Assembly (NCBI RefSeq): GCF_006494715.1
Contig: NZ_CP041151.1
Coordinates: 2,666,001-2,730,000 of the forward strand
Direction: 5' to 3'
Length of the DNA stretch: 64,000 nucleotides
Origin: Shewanella sp. SNU WT4
Lineage (GTDB): Bacteria; Pseudomonadota; Gammaproteobacteria; Enterobacterales; Shewanellaceae
Position numbers and translations under genes: made by a program. The notes below the pieces were generated by a model. That model was not told the DNA's origin. It made no database searches and worked only from the letters and a program-made list of their open reading frames with translations. Shown here one piece after another: positions 22,187 to 31,882 of this stretch (positions are counted from its first letter, which is position 1; each line of letters opens with the position of its first letter).

Positions 22187-22609
22187 ATGCCATTGACGCA
22201 AGTTCGCACCGGTTGCTCTAACGCGATTGAACAACGTATTAATCAATCTGAATCGCGGGTCATTAAAGCCGTGTTTCCTTCCATTACTAACCATCATAAT
22301 ACCCTCTTTGGTGGTGAAGCCTTAGCGTGGATGGATGAAACAGCCTTTATCGCCGCCACTCGCTTCTGCCGTAAAAACTTAGTCACAGTAAGCACAGATA
22401 AAATCGATTTTAATAAACCTATTCCTGCTGGCAGCTTAGCTGAAATTATTGCTAGGGTTATTCATGTTGGTAATACTTCGCTTAAGGTTGAAGTGAATAT
22501 CTTTATTGAGGATATGTATAGCGATCATCGTGAGCACGCGATTCGCGGGGTATTTACCTTTGTTGCCATGGATGAAAACCGTAAACCGACAAAAGTACTG
22601 GCGGAATAA
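22187..22609 (+). CDS. Acyl-CoA thioesterase, YciA-like hotdog protein
   Basis: Hydrolyses acyl-CoA to free acid and CoA. 140 residues forming a single hotdog domain: NTLFGGEALAWMDETAF carries the usual loop and helix with the catalytic Asp region, followed by VTVSTDKIDFNKPI. No signal peptide. Closest by eye to the YciA/BACH group, which are hexameric in the cytoplasm. ATG at 22187 (MPLTQVRTG). It stands between the aroH terminator and crbR; the substrate is not deducible. Confidence 0.82.
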   Translation: MPLTQVRTGCSNAIEQRINQSESRVIKAVFPSITNHHNTLFGGEALAWMDETAFIAATRFCRKNLVTVSTDKIDFNKPIPAGSLAEIIARVIHVGNTSLKVEVNIFIEDMYSDHREHAIRGVFTFVAMDENRKPTKVLAE

Positions 22610-22823
22610 TTACACTTAAATGTTTGTTTAGTCTTAGTCATCGTATGAGTGTGCAGAAGAGGACATTAGCGCACTCATAGCTACCAGCTCTCCACTCGAT
22701 CTGAAGAGTCACGCTTTTAGTTATCAATTAAAATCTAAATTTGCTCAATTTTTTTATGTTATCAAGGATCTTTTCTGTTACATTAAAATCACCTTCGAGT
22801 GCAACCATAACTAATATAAAGCC

Positions 22824-23483
22824 ATGAAGCTTGAAAACTTAACTATCATTATTGCCGATGATCACCCGTTATTTCGCAATGCGCTGCGCCAAGCGTTAAC
22901 GAATGCTTTTGCAGATACTCAGTGGTTTGAAGCAGACAATGCCGATGCATTACAGCAATTGTTAGATGTATCGCACATCAATTACGACTTAGTATTACTC
23001 GATTTACAAATGCCTGGCTCCCATGGCTATTCCACGTTAATTCATCTTCGCAATCACTTTGCTCACATACCTGTAGTCGTGATTTCCGCCCATGAAGACA
23101 ACCTCACCATTAGCCGCGCAGTGCATTATGGCAGCTCTGGATTTATTCCAAAATCCGCGTCAATGGAGACCTTATGTGAAGCCTTAACCGCGATTTTGGA
23201 TGGCGATATTTGGCTGCCAGCGGGCGTAGAGTTACATGCCATTACCGATGATAATCAAGACCCTATGGCCAATAAACTCGCAGAACTCACGCCACAGCAA
23301 TACAAGGTGTTGCAAATGTTTGCCGAGGGGTTATTAAACAAACAGATAGCTTATGACTTAGGGGTGTCAGAAGCGACGATTAAAGCTCACGCTACCGCCA
23401 TTTTCAGAAAACTCAATGTCCGTAATCGCACCCAAGCCGTTATTGCCTTGCAACAACTTGAGCGTGATAAAGTAGATATTTAG
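22824..23483 (+). CDS. crbR: Response regulator CrbR, LuxR/NarL family
   Basis: Partner of the hybrid kinase CrbS. In Vibrio and Pseudomonas CrbR turns on acetyl-CoA synthetase and so the switch to acetate use. Receiver domain residues 5-120 with acidic pair Asp12-Asp13 and phospho-acceptor Asp60 in LLDLQMPG; C-terminal LuxR helix-turn-helix about 150-210 (LTPQQYKVLQMFAEGL, LGVSEATIKAHATAIFRKL). 219 residues. The name is inferred from the presence of crbS and acs in the same window. It stops 6 bp from the convergent kef gene with no terminator between. Confidence 0.82.
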   Translation: MKLENLTIIIADDHPLFRNALRQALTNAFADTQWFEADNADALQQLLDVSHINYDLVLLDLQMPGSHGYSTLIHLRNHFAHIPVVVISAHEDNLTISRAVHYGSSGFIPKSASMETLCEALTAILDGDIWLPAGVELHAITDDNQDPMANKLAELTPQQYKVLQMFAEGLLNKQIAYDLGVSEATIKAHATAIFRKLNVRNRTQAVIALQQLERDKVDI

Positions 23484-23489
23484 TTCACA

Positions 23490-25391
23490 TTAATGATTAT
23501 CGCTTGGCGCCTGATAATCCTTAGGGGGGGGAGCCCACGACCGATGCGGCCCATGGGGCTGCTCAACTTCAGATAAGGTTTCACTCATAGCGACTTCCAA
23601 CTGTAAAAATAAGTCCTTAAAATCAGTACTATATTTGTCATCCGCTGAAGATTTACGCCACAATTCAAACAAGAGCTTTTGATGCTTAGCTTCTAAACTC
23701 GCAAAGGTCAGCTGCTTATTTCTCGCTTGAAATGGATGTTCACCCAAACTAATTAGGCTTTGCTTGGCCATTTCTAAGGCCGAATAATAAGTTTCAGAAA
23801 CCACAAAATCAGCGCCAGCCAGTTTAAGCCGATAGCCATGACCGCGGTCATAGGCTCGCACAAATACTTTTATATGTGGATAGGTCATTTTGACATATTC
23901 CACTAAGCTAACGGCTTGCTCCTTGTTATCTATGGCCACCACTAATAATGCGGCCTCGTCTATGCCAGCTGTGTGTAACAGGTCAGGGCGGGTGGCATCA
24001 CCAAAAAAGCTCTTCATATTAATTCGCCGCATTAGATCCACTTGCTGCGCCTGATGATCCAATACCACAGTAGAAACACCACTTGCCACCAGCAAACGAT
24101 TGATTATTTGTCCAAATCTACCTATACCAGCAATAATCACTTTACCTTTGATATCAATATCATCAGCATCACGTTGATTAGTATTATCTCGATACTTGGG
24201 TAAAATATACTTGTCATATAAGACAAATAGCCCTGGGGTTAAAAACATTGAAATAGCCACCACCAAAGATAGTAGCCCACCAATATGGCTATCGATCACT
24301 TGCTGCTGCTGGGTAAAGGCTAATAACACGAAGCCAAATTCTCCCGCTTGCGCCAAGCTTAAGGCAAATAACCAGCCATCAGATTGACGCACGGAAAACA
24401 ATCTCGCCAGCACTAATAACACTAAGGCTTTAATGACTATTAAGCCTAAAACAAGCAGTAGCACTAAGAAAAATTCTGAAAACAATAAGGAGAAGTTAAT
24501 ATTAGCGCCAACTGTCATAAAGAACAGCCCTAATAACAAGCCTTTAAATGGCTCAATATTTGACTCTAATTCATGTTTAAATTCAGAGTTGGCAAGCACT
24601 ACGCCAGCTAAAAAAGTCCCCAGTGCTGGGGATAAATTCACTAGGCTCATCAAAGCGGCGATACCGACAACTAGCATAAGTGCGGTCGCAGTAAACACTT
24701 CTCTTAACCCCGCACTCGCCACAAATTTAAACAATGGTCGACTAAGGTAATGACCACCTATCACTACCACAGCAATTGCGCCAACCACAACGCAGGTATA
24801 TGCCCAACCAGATAGACCCGAGACTATGGATAAACTCGGCGAAACCGCCTCTTGAATATTACTATGATGTCCAAATTCGGCCACAGCCAATAATGGCAAC
24901 AGCGCTAACATGGGGATCACAGCAATATCTTGAAATAGTAATACGGAAAATGCGCTGCGGGCACCATGGGTTTGACTTAGGCCTTTTTCACTAAAGGTTT
25001 GCAATACTATGGCGGTTGACGATAAGGCCAAGATTAAACCAATAGCGAGCGCCGTTTCCCATGCTAAGCCAAAGAATAAGCCTCCATAAGTTAGCGCAAT
25101 AGCTGTTAGTACTAACTGTAGCCCGCCAAGACCAAGTAACTTATGGCGCATTTGCCATAACATTCTAGGTTCCAGTTCAAGCCCAACCAAAAACAACATC
25201 ATCACCACACCAAATTCTGCAAAGTGTTGAATCGTTTCAGTTTCTTGCCCAACCAATCCAAAAATTGGACCGATAAACACCCCTGCAATAAGATAGCCTA
25301 GTACCGAACCTAGGCCCCAACGCTTAGCTAAAGGCACAGTAATCACTGCCGCGAACAAATAAATAAATGCTTGTATAAAATAATCCGTCAC
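23490..25391 (-). CDS. Kef-type K+/H+ antiporter
   Basis: Potassium efflux in exchange for protons, CPA2 family, protecting against electrophiles. The N-terminal 380 residues hold about 12-13 membrane segments; the regulatory RCK/TrkA-N domain follows, with the Rossmann motif VIIAGIGRFGQIINRLL. The tail (about 550-633) is hydrophilic. 633 residues, like KefB/KefC. The GTG start at 25391 overlaps the stop of the upstream gene (GTGA), pointing to translational coupling. A run of eight C on the coding strand lies near the end, in the codons for WAPPPK. Confidence 0.88.
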   Translation of the reverse strand: MTDYFIQAFIYLFAAVITVPLAKRWGLGSVLGYLIAGVFIGPIFGLVGQETETIQHFAEFGVVMMLFLVGLELEPRMLWQMRHKLLGLGGLQLVLTAIALTYGGLFFGLAWETALAIGLILALSSTAIVLQTFSEKGLSQTHGARSAFSVLLFQDIAVIPMLALLPLLAVAEFGHHSNIQEAVSPSLSIVSGLSGWAYTCVVVGAIAVVVIGGHYLSRPLFKFVASAGLREVFTATALMLVVGIAALMSLVNLSPALGTFLAGVVLANSEFKHELESNIEPFKGLLLGLFFMTVGANINFSLLFSEFFLVLLLVLGLIVIKALVLLVLARLFSVRQSDGWLFALSLAQAGEFGFVLLAFTQQQQVIDSHIGGLLSLVVAISMFLTPGLFVLYDKYILPKYRDNTNQRDADDIDIKGKVIIAGIGRFGQIINRLLVASGVSTVVLDHQAQQVDLMRRINMKSFFGDATRPDLLHTAGIDEAALLVVAIDNKEQAVSLVEYVKMTYPHIKVFVRAYDRGHGYRLKLAGADFVVSETYYSALEMAKQSLISLGEHPFQARNKQLTFASLEAKHQKLLFELWRKSSADDKYSTDFKDLFLQLEVAMSETLSEVEQPHGPHRSWAPPPKDYQAPSDNH

Positions 25392-26038
25392 TGTGATTTA
25401 TCCTTCAACCCAGCCAACACTTCGCTAAGGTTTGATGCTTGCCCGGCATGATTTACGCAAGCGATTAAAAATTCCTGCCAATGATGTAAATGACTCGCTA
25501 AGCGTTGATCTTCTTTGGCAAGCCCTGCGCCATATAACACTAAGGGTTGATGATATTGCATTTGGGTTAAGCGTGCTGTTTGTTCAATAGGGAGTAAGTA
25601 ATTGGCTATTGGATAGTGGTTATCGCCTGTAACGCTATAAGCACTCGCTTGAGCTCCTGCCGAAATGGCGCAAATAAGCTGTTTACCCACTAATGAATTT
25701 CCCCCCTTACCGTAGGCAAAACCGTATTGCAAAATCAAATCTTGCCATTCTTTTAACAACGCTGGCATTGAATACCAAAACAAGGGAAATTGAAAAATAA
25801 TCACTTGATGATCAAGTAAGCGCCGCTGCTCAGTCACAATATCAATATGAAAATTAGGATATAAAGCATAAAGATCAATCGCTGTGACGCCATTAATAGT
25901 GGACGCAATATCAAACATAGGACGGTTTATTTCCGACCTATGCATAGCTGGATGGGCGCAAATAACCAATACGGAGGATGTTAATGACACAGAGGGTTCA
26001 TCCTTGCTAGTTTTTATGGAAAATTGAATGACATTCAA
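25388..26038 (-). CDS. Flavodoxin-fold NAD(P)H oxidoreductase, KefF/KefG-like
   Basis: Quinone-reductase-type protein of 216 residues (VLVICAHPAMHRSEINRPM at the start of the fold; FQFPLFWYSMPALLKEWQD is the classic signature of this family). In E. coli such proteins (KefF, KefG) bind to and activate the Kef antiporters. Its stop overlaps the start of the Kef gene, which supports the same role here. The first 20 residues look like an unstructured leader; a later start is possible. It probably binds FMN or FAD. Confidence 0.86.
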   Translation of the reverse strand: MNVIQFSIKTSKDEPSVSLTSSVLVICAHPAMHRSEINRPMFDIASTINGVTAIDLYALYPNFHIDIVTEQRRLLDHQVIIFQFPLFWYSMPALLKEWQDLILQYGFAYGKGGNSLVGKQLICAISAGAQASAYSVTGDNHYPIANYLLPIEQTARLTQMQYHQPLVLYGAGLAKEDQRLASHLHHWQEFLIACVNHAGQASNLSEVLAGLKDKSQ

Positions 26039-26109
26039 ATAGCTTAATTTATGACTGCACTAAATTTATTACGGCACTCAATTAATCAGTGCACTGTGAG
26101 TCGCGCTCA

Positions 26110-27375
26110 TTAATCATGGCTATGGCGCACTCCACCCAACCAAGCGCTCACTAATAAACTCATCCCTAAAATAATCAACGCTGTATATTGGAAAGTGATA
26201 ATAAGATTGTAAATAAACATCACCATGATCAATACCATCAGGCTGAAACCTAATAGCAATAAGATTTTATTGGCATGCAACACCAGTCTAAGGCGCCAAG
26301 CACAAATAAACACAGCTAAATAACACAGCAGAAATGTCGCGCTGGCAACATAAGCCAGAGAGGCAAGATCAACAAAATTGGTCAATATCAAAGTCACTGC
26401 TAACACCAAATACATACCGAGGCTAATTGAAGCACCCCCTTTTTTAAACATCTTAGGCAGCAATCTTTGTTCCACTAAATCATCACTGACATTAAATAAC
26501 GCAAAGATATTGGCTATGACCGAGGATGCCGTGGCAATTAAGGCCGCAAGTAGCACCATAATAAAACCTGCATTACCTAGTACGGGCTCCGCGGCTTGAG
26601 CAACTGCAGTATCAGAGTATTTTAATAATTGCGCAGGTGATACATTACCAAGCACCACCAAAGACAACAAGACGTAAACAACCATGACTAATAAGATGGC
26701 TAACATAAACGCCCGTGGCATTGTTTTTTCTGGATTTTTAACATCGGCAGCGGCATTAGCCATCATGCCATAACCTGAATAAGCAAAAAATGCTAAGCCT
26801 AAACTCGCTAATAGATTGACCATAGGCGCTGCTTGATGAACAACCAATTTATCCGGTTGCAATTGCCAACTGCCAGCCACCACAAACACCGCCAAAATGG
26901 CGAGTTTAATGGCTACTAACCACAATTCCACCCGACCTACAGCTTTAGGGCCGATAACATTAAGCCAAGTTAAAATAATAATACCAGCCGTTGCGATACT
27001 ATCGCCAAGTACCACACTTTGCGACTCATGGGCAAATCTCGCGCCATAAGCACCAAACGCCTTAGCAACCATAGCAATCGTCAGCACTAAGGTTACAAAG
27101 AATAAAATGGCTAAGGCATTGGCCAGGCGTTGTGACGGTAAACCAATTCTAAAATAATAATTTACGCCGCCTTTATTCGGAAAATGAGCACTTAAGCGCG
27201 CATAAGAATAACCAGAGAGAACGGCTGCAATTCCGCTAATGATGAACACTAGGGAGGTTTGGGAACCCACTGCCATGGAAATTTGTCCTAATAGAGCAAA
27301 TACCCCTGCCCCTATCATTGAACCTATGCCTAAAGCCGCGACACTGAATACTCCAAGTTGCTTATGAGAATGCAT
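26110..27375 (-). CDS. APC-superfamily amino acid permease
   Basis: Inner membrane transporter with about 12 hydrophobic helices; 421 residues. The first helix carries GIGSMIGAGVFALLGQ, the substrate-binding glycine motif of the APC fold. The substrate cannot be assigned from sequence; the family includes amino acid and polyamine uptake systems. ATG at 27375 (MHSHKQLGVF). No operon partner is obvious: the gene upstream (28285) is 100 bp away and the one downstream (26038) about 70 bp. Confidence 0.88.
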   Translation of the reverse strand: MHSHKQLGVFSVAALGIGSMIGAGVFALLGQISMAVGSQTSLVFIISGIAAVLSGYSYARLSAHFPNKGGVNYYFRIGLPSQRLANALAILFFVTLVLTIAMVAKAFGAYGARFAHESQSVVLGDSIATAGIIILTWLNVIGPKAVGRVELWLVAIKLAILAVFVVAGSWQLQPDKLVVHQAAPMVNLLASLGLAFFAYSGYGMMANAAADVKNPEKTMPRAFMLAILLVMVVYVLLSLVVLGNVSPAQLLKYSDTAVAQAAEPVLGNAGFIMVLLAALIATASSVIANIFALFNVSDDLVEQRLLPKMFKKGGASISLGMYLVLAVTLILTNFVDLASLAYVASATFLLCYLAVFICAWRLRLVLHANKILLLLGFSLMVLIMVMFIYNLIITFQYTALIILGMSLLVSAWLGGVRHSHD

Positions 27376-27475
27376 CTAACTCACTAATTGTTATTCGCAA
27401 GGATCTGCAAAGGATAGTCCAAATCAGCTAGGCAGATAATGAATATTGGGATAGCTTGACATGAAACATTCACCA

Positions 27476-28285
27476 TCAACTGTAGAGCCGATGAAATTGC
27501 ATATGTGATTCAATTACTGACATGGTAAACCAATGACTAGCGTCATAATTAAGATGCATACGGTAATCAAGTGGATAACCAATTTTTCTTGCTTGTTCAA
27601 TCAAAGACGCAGTGCCTTGCATATCTTGTTCTGGATCCAATTCTGCTTGCGATATCAATACCGGCCGTTGATTCACAGCAAGCGCTAGTAATTCACAGAC
27701 ATCGTATTGACGCCAACTACCATTTTGCTCACCTAATGATTCGTTAAGGATTTTACGAGTTGAAAAATTGTTGGCTGGACAAATAATCGGATTAATCGCT
27801 GAAATGGCTTTATACCGTTTATGCTGACTTAAGCCCACCACCAGCGCGGCATGGCCACCCGCCCCAATACCACCAATGGCGCGATAATCTTGCACTTGGA
27901 AATGACTTTCAATCACTTGTGGCATTTCTTTATGAATGAAATCGAACAACTGATAATGCTGTTGCCAAGGACACTTAGTGGCATTGAGATATAAAAATGG
28001 ACTCATGCTTCGACCAAGCAGACTCGAGGCAGGAATACCCGCAAGGCTGACTACCACCATTTTATTACGCGCAGCTAACGATAATAACTGACCACAGCGC
28101 ATAATATCCTGATCATCTTGACCGCAATCAGCCAGCCAATAAAGTACAGGTAAACGTGTCGTTTCAGCGCTAGCAGGTAAAAAAAGGCTGAAGAAAACAT
28201 CAGTTTCAAGGCAGTCGGCATGATATCGATAGCGCTTGAGTTTACCGCCACAGCAAAAATAATTACTCAGATTTTCCAGGATCAT
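27476..28285 (-). CDS. S-formylglutathione hydrolase-like protein lacking catalytic Ser and His
   Basis: An alpha/beta-hydrolase of the S-formylglutathione hydrolase (esterase D/FrmB) family by overall match: LPVLYWLADC, FLYLNATKCPWQQHYQL and a C-terminal block aligned to the FrmB end. Where the family has GHSMGG this protein has GIGAGG: the nucleophile serine is Gly141. The catalytic His of GYDHSY is replaced by Ala249 (NYDAS). It is therefore probably not an esterase. The frame is intact, 269 residues, so selection for another role (binding, scaffolding or regulation) is possible. It lies between an APC permease and crbS. Confidence 0.8.
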   Translation of the reverse strand: MILENLSNYFCCGGKLKRYRYHADCLETDVFFSLFLPASAETTRLPVLYWLADCGQDDQDIMRCGQLLSLAARNKMVVVSLAGIPASSLLGRSMSPFLYLNATKCPWQQHYQLFDFIHKEMPQVIESHFQVQDYRAIGGIGAGGHAALVVGLSQHKRYKAISAINPIICPANNFSTRKILNESLGEQNGSWRQYDVCELLALAVNQRPVLISQAELDPEQDMQGTASLIEQARKIGYPLDYRMHLNYDASHWFTMSVIESHMQFHRLYS

Positions 28286-28356
28286 ACGCCCTCCAAAATC
28301 TAAGTATGGTTGAGTTTTTATCTCTTGCCTGAAAGCTTAAATTGAATATCTGCTAG

Positions 28357-31300
28357 CTATCTTTGCACTAAGCTCGATATCAAGGCGCGCAGCGCCGCGG
28401 GTTTAACCATCTTGGCCATGTAATGAAACCCTTTCGCGCGGACGTCATCAATTAAGTCCTGACTGGTATTAGCGGTAATTAATACCCCTTGAATATCGAC
28501 GCCATAATGGGCACGAATGGCGTCCATAGCATCTAACCCATTTTCGCCTTTATCTAATTGATAATCGGCAAGTACAATGTCAGGATCTATGCCTTTTAAG
28601 CCTAAATTGATTTTAGCCTCTGCTAAATTTGGCGCGCATACGACTATGCACTGCCAGCGCGACAATAAACTACTCAGCCCGGCCAAAATCGCTTCTTCAT
28701 TATCGATGCATAACACTTTAACGCCGGCTAAGGTCGGCATTAACGGCCTAATGATTACTGGCGCCGCTACTTTATCTTGACTGCCAAGAGGTACCACTAC
28801 CGAGAACATGGAACCTGAACCATAGACTGAACTCACTTTAAGCTCGTTATTAAGTATGATACTTAAGCGCTTAGCTATGGCTAAACCTAACCCTAGGCCG
28901 CTCACTTGTTCACTGCCACTTTGATTTAAGCGCTTAAATTCCCTAAAAATGTCTTGAATATACTCATGTTCAATTCCGCAGCCAGTATCTATTACTTGAA
29001 TTTCCACGTTATCACCTCGGCGACGGCATCCCAGTAACACTTTACTACCGCGAGCATAACGATAAGCGTTAGTCAGAAAATTCTGCAAAATACGCCTTAG
29101 TAAAGCGATGTCGCTATGCACCACTAACGAGGATTTAACTAGAGTGAAATCAATATGGCAGTCAGCCGCCATAGCACTAAATTCTACGCCCAAGTTATCG
29201 AGTAAATCGGCAATGGCAAAATCCTGACGGTTGACTTCAACCGTGCCGGAATCAAGTTTTGAAATATCGAGCAAATCGGTCAGCAGTTCGCCTGCAATTT
29301 TAAGAGATTGATTAACATGTCCCACTGTTTTGCGCGCTTCATCATCCAGCGCCGAATATTGCGCTAACGAGGCGGTAAATAAGCGCGCAGCATTCAGAGG
29401 CTGCATTAAATCATGACCAACGGCGGCCAAAAATCGACTCTTAGAGGCATTGGCTTGTTCTTCATGGGCTTTGGCCGAAATTAGCTCAGTGTTGAGCAAG
29501 GCTAATTCCCGAGTACGCTCAGATACCCGCACCTCTAACGTTTCATTCATTTCACGCAGTGCCTGCTCTTGATGGCGGTATTGAGTAATGTCAGTAAAGG
29601 TCATCACAAAGCCGCCATTAGGCATAGGATTGCCTTGTATCTTAATAACCCTGCCATCTCGGCGCTTACGCTCTGAACTATGCGCTGAGCCGTCTTTCAT
29701 ATGCTGCATCCGAGTGCTCACTTGCTGCTCAACATCGCCAGGTCCACAATATCCCCGCGAAGCGTTAAAGCGAATGACGTCACTAATTCCCATTCCGGTT
29801 TTTAAAAAACCCTCTGGGTATTGATATAACTCCACATATTGTTTATTCCACGCCACTAAGTTGAAATCTTTATCGACCACACTCATGCCTTCGTAAGCAT
29901 GCTCGATGGCGCCTCTTAGCATATCTTGGCTAAGAATAATTTTAGTAGAAGCGTCATCCACCAAGTTCATCACTTCATCTAGGCCTAACTCGCGTCCTTC
30001 TAACACAGTATCCATCACCAGCGCCGCGCTAGAAGCACCTAACACCCGTGCCAACATGTGTTCGGTATGTTCCACTAAGTTATCGGGGGCTGCTTTGTGC
30101 CAACTATCGGGACTCACAGCATCCGCAGAGAAGCGACTAAAACTTTCATAGGCTTTAGTGGGTGATACAAAGCGGCTCGCAAGGATCAATAAGTCTTGCT
30201 GCGAAATTATCACTTGGCGTTTAGTTTGAGTGCGCTTGAAATTATTAGGACTCACAAAGCTACTGGCCTGAATACGCTCAGCCACGCCAGCTCTAAACCA
30301 CAAGGAACCTAAAATATAGCCGCCAGCATTGGCGATAAGCGCCCACAAGGTATCACTGACTTCAGGAGTAAAACTGTCAAAGGTTAAGGCTGAATTGATG
30401 GCCAATTGATGGGCATTCATGCTATCGATTAAGATAAATCCCCAGAGTGTAAAACCTGTGGCAAGTCCGAGAAAGACACCTTTGCGGTTGCCTTTTTTCC
30501 AATATAAACCGCCAATAACAGCGGGAGCCAATTGGGCGAAAGCGCCAAAAGACAACATTCCCAGACTGGATAAACTGTCACTATCACCTAGCCATAAATA
30601 ATGGATATAGCCAAGCATTAGGATCAGCACGATGGAAATTCGGCGGCTTTTAAGCAGCATTTGTGAAAACTGACCAAAACTTTTTTGATTAATACCGCCA
30701 GTGCGTAGCATCAGTGGCAGTAACCATTCATTACTCATCATGGTACTGATAGTCACTACAGCCACAATGACCATGCCCGTTGCGGCCGATATGGCGCCAA
30801 GCAAGGCAATAACTGCCAACCAAGACATGTCATGTTTAAGCGGTAAATTAATCACGTAAGTATCAGGGGCAACGCTCGCCCCAAGTAATAAATTACCAGC
30901 CAGCGCGAGCGGCACCACAAAAATTCCAAATAAGACTAAGTAAGCAGGGAAAATCCAGCGACTACGCCTTAACATGCTATCGCTTTCACATTCAACGACC
31001 ATCACATGAAATTGCCGCGGTATGCATAAGAAAGCAGCCATTCCCACAATTAACTCAGGCAGCATATTACCGATATTAAGGCTAGAACCATGGATCAAAC
31101 CTTGCGCGCTGGCCTGGCGCCAAATATCACCTATGTCGTTGAACATATAAAAACTAACGACTAGCCCAAGTAATAAAAACGCCGCGAGCTTAACCACGGA
31201 CTCAAAGGCAATGGCAAGCATCATCCCAGGGTTATGTTCGGTCGCATCCAATTTACGAGTGCCAAATAAAATCGCAAATATGGCCAGCAGCGCACTAATC

Positions 31301-31776
31301 ACCAAAGGAACCAATACATTATCGCTGGGTGCCTGGGTTTGAAATAATGCCAGGCTGGCAACCATCGCCTTAAGTTGCAAGACGATATACGGCATGATGC
31401 CAATCACGGAAATTAAGGTAACGAGCGCTGCTAATTTTTGGGACTTGCCATAGCGAGCGGCAATAAAATCAGCAATTGAGGTGATGTGCTGCGCTTTAGA
31501 GACCAACACCATTTTGCGCAAGAGACCAAAACCAAAAGTAAAAATTAAAATTGGGCCTAAGAAAATGGGAATGTAAGACCAAAGATCGTTGGCGGCTTGA
31601 CCGACAGTGCCAAGAAAACTCCACGACGAGCAATAGACAGCAAGGCTCAAGCCATAAATGATTTCTCTGATCCGCAGTGGCAACCGCCCGACTCGACGCT
31701 CACCTGTGTACGCTAAGACGAACAGCAAACACACATAGCAAATGGCAATTACACCTACGGCCAACGTCAAGCTCAT
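28357..31776 (-). CDS. crbS: Hybrid sensor histidine kinase CrbS with symporter domain
   Basis: Sensor for the acetate switch: a sodium/solute-symporter-like domain fused to a kinase. Layout: residues about 1-500 form 12-14 membrane helices of SSS type; about 620-725 a PAS domain (VVDKDFNLVAWNKQY); about 765-830 HisKA with the phospho-His in AAVGHDLMQPLN; then HATPase (IDTGCGIEHEYI, GLGLGLAIAKRL); and about 1015-1139 a receiver domain with Asp in DIVLADYQLD. 1139 residues, as expected for CrbS. Divergent from acs across about 185 bp. CrbR is 5 kb away, not adjacent. Confidence 0.9.
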   Translation of the reverse strand: MSLTLAVGVIAICYVCLLFVLAYTGERRVGRLPLRIREIIYGLSLAVYCSSWSFLGTVGQAANDLWSYIPIFLGPILIFTFGFGLLRKMVLVSKAQHITSIADFIAARYGKSQKLAALVTLISVIGIMPYIVLQLKAMVASLALFQTQAPSDNVLVPLVISALLAIFAILFGTRKLDATEHNPGMMLAIAFESVVKLAAFLLLGLVVSFYMFNDIGDIWRQASAQGLIHGSSLNIGNMLPELIVGMAAFLCIPRQFHVMVVECESDSMLRRSRWIFPAYLVLFGIFVVPLALAGNLLLGASVAPDTYVINLPLKHDMSWLAVIALLGAISAATGMVIVAVVTISTMMSNEWLLPLMLRTGGINQKSFGQFSQMLLKSRRISIVLILMLGYIHYLWLGDSDSLSSLGMLSFGAFAQLAPAVIGGLYWKKGNRKGVFLGLATGFTLWGFILIDSMNAHQLAINSALTFDSFTPEVSDTLWALIANAGGYILGSLWFRAGVAERIQASSFVSPNNFKRTQTKRQVIISQQDLLILASRFVSPTKAYESFSRFSADAVSPDSWHKAAPDNLVEHTEHMLARVLGASSAALVMDTVLEGRELGLDEVMNLVDDASTKIILSQDMLRGAIEHAYEGMSVVDKDFNLVAWNKQYVELYQYPEGFLKTGMGISDVIRFNASRGYCGPGDVEQQVSTRMQHMKDGSAHSSERKRRDGRVIKIQGNPMPNGGFVMTFTDITQYRHQEQALREMNETLEVRVSERTRELALLNTELISAKAHEEQANASKSRFLAAVGHDLMQPLNAARLFTASLAQYSALDDEARKTVGHVNQSLKIAGELLTDLLDISKLDSGTVEVNRQDFAIADLLDNLGVEFSAMAADCHIDFTLVKSSLVVHSDIALLRRILQNFLTNAYRYARGSKVLLGCRRRGDNVEIQVIDTGCGIEHEYIQDIFREFKRLNQSGSEQVSGLGLGLAIAKRLSIILNNELKVSSVYGSGSMFSVVVPLGSQDKVAAPVIIRPLMPTLAGVKVLCIDNEEAILAGLSSLLSRWQCIVVCAPNLAEAKINLGLKGIDPDIVLADYQLDKGENGLDAMDAIRAHYGVDIQGVLITANTSQDLIDDVRAKGFHYMAKMVKPAALRALISSLVQR

Positions 31777-31840
31777 GTCATTTTCCTTGGAGAGAGAATC
31801 GCATCGATTGTGCGGTAAAAAGCGAATAAAATCTAGTCAA

Positions 31841-31850
31841 CAAACGTTTG
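31841..31850. promoter_or_regulatory. Candidate LacI/PurR-type operator between crbS and acs
   Basis: Perfect palindrome CAAACGTTTG; the wider core ACAAACGTTTGC matches 11 of 12 positions of the PurR core GCAAACGTTTGC as I know it from E. coli. Which LacI-family regulator would bind is unknown. Confidence 0.4.
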
Positions 31851-31882
31851 CAACAGGCTAAAAAATAAAGGAAAAATGGCAC

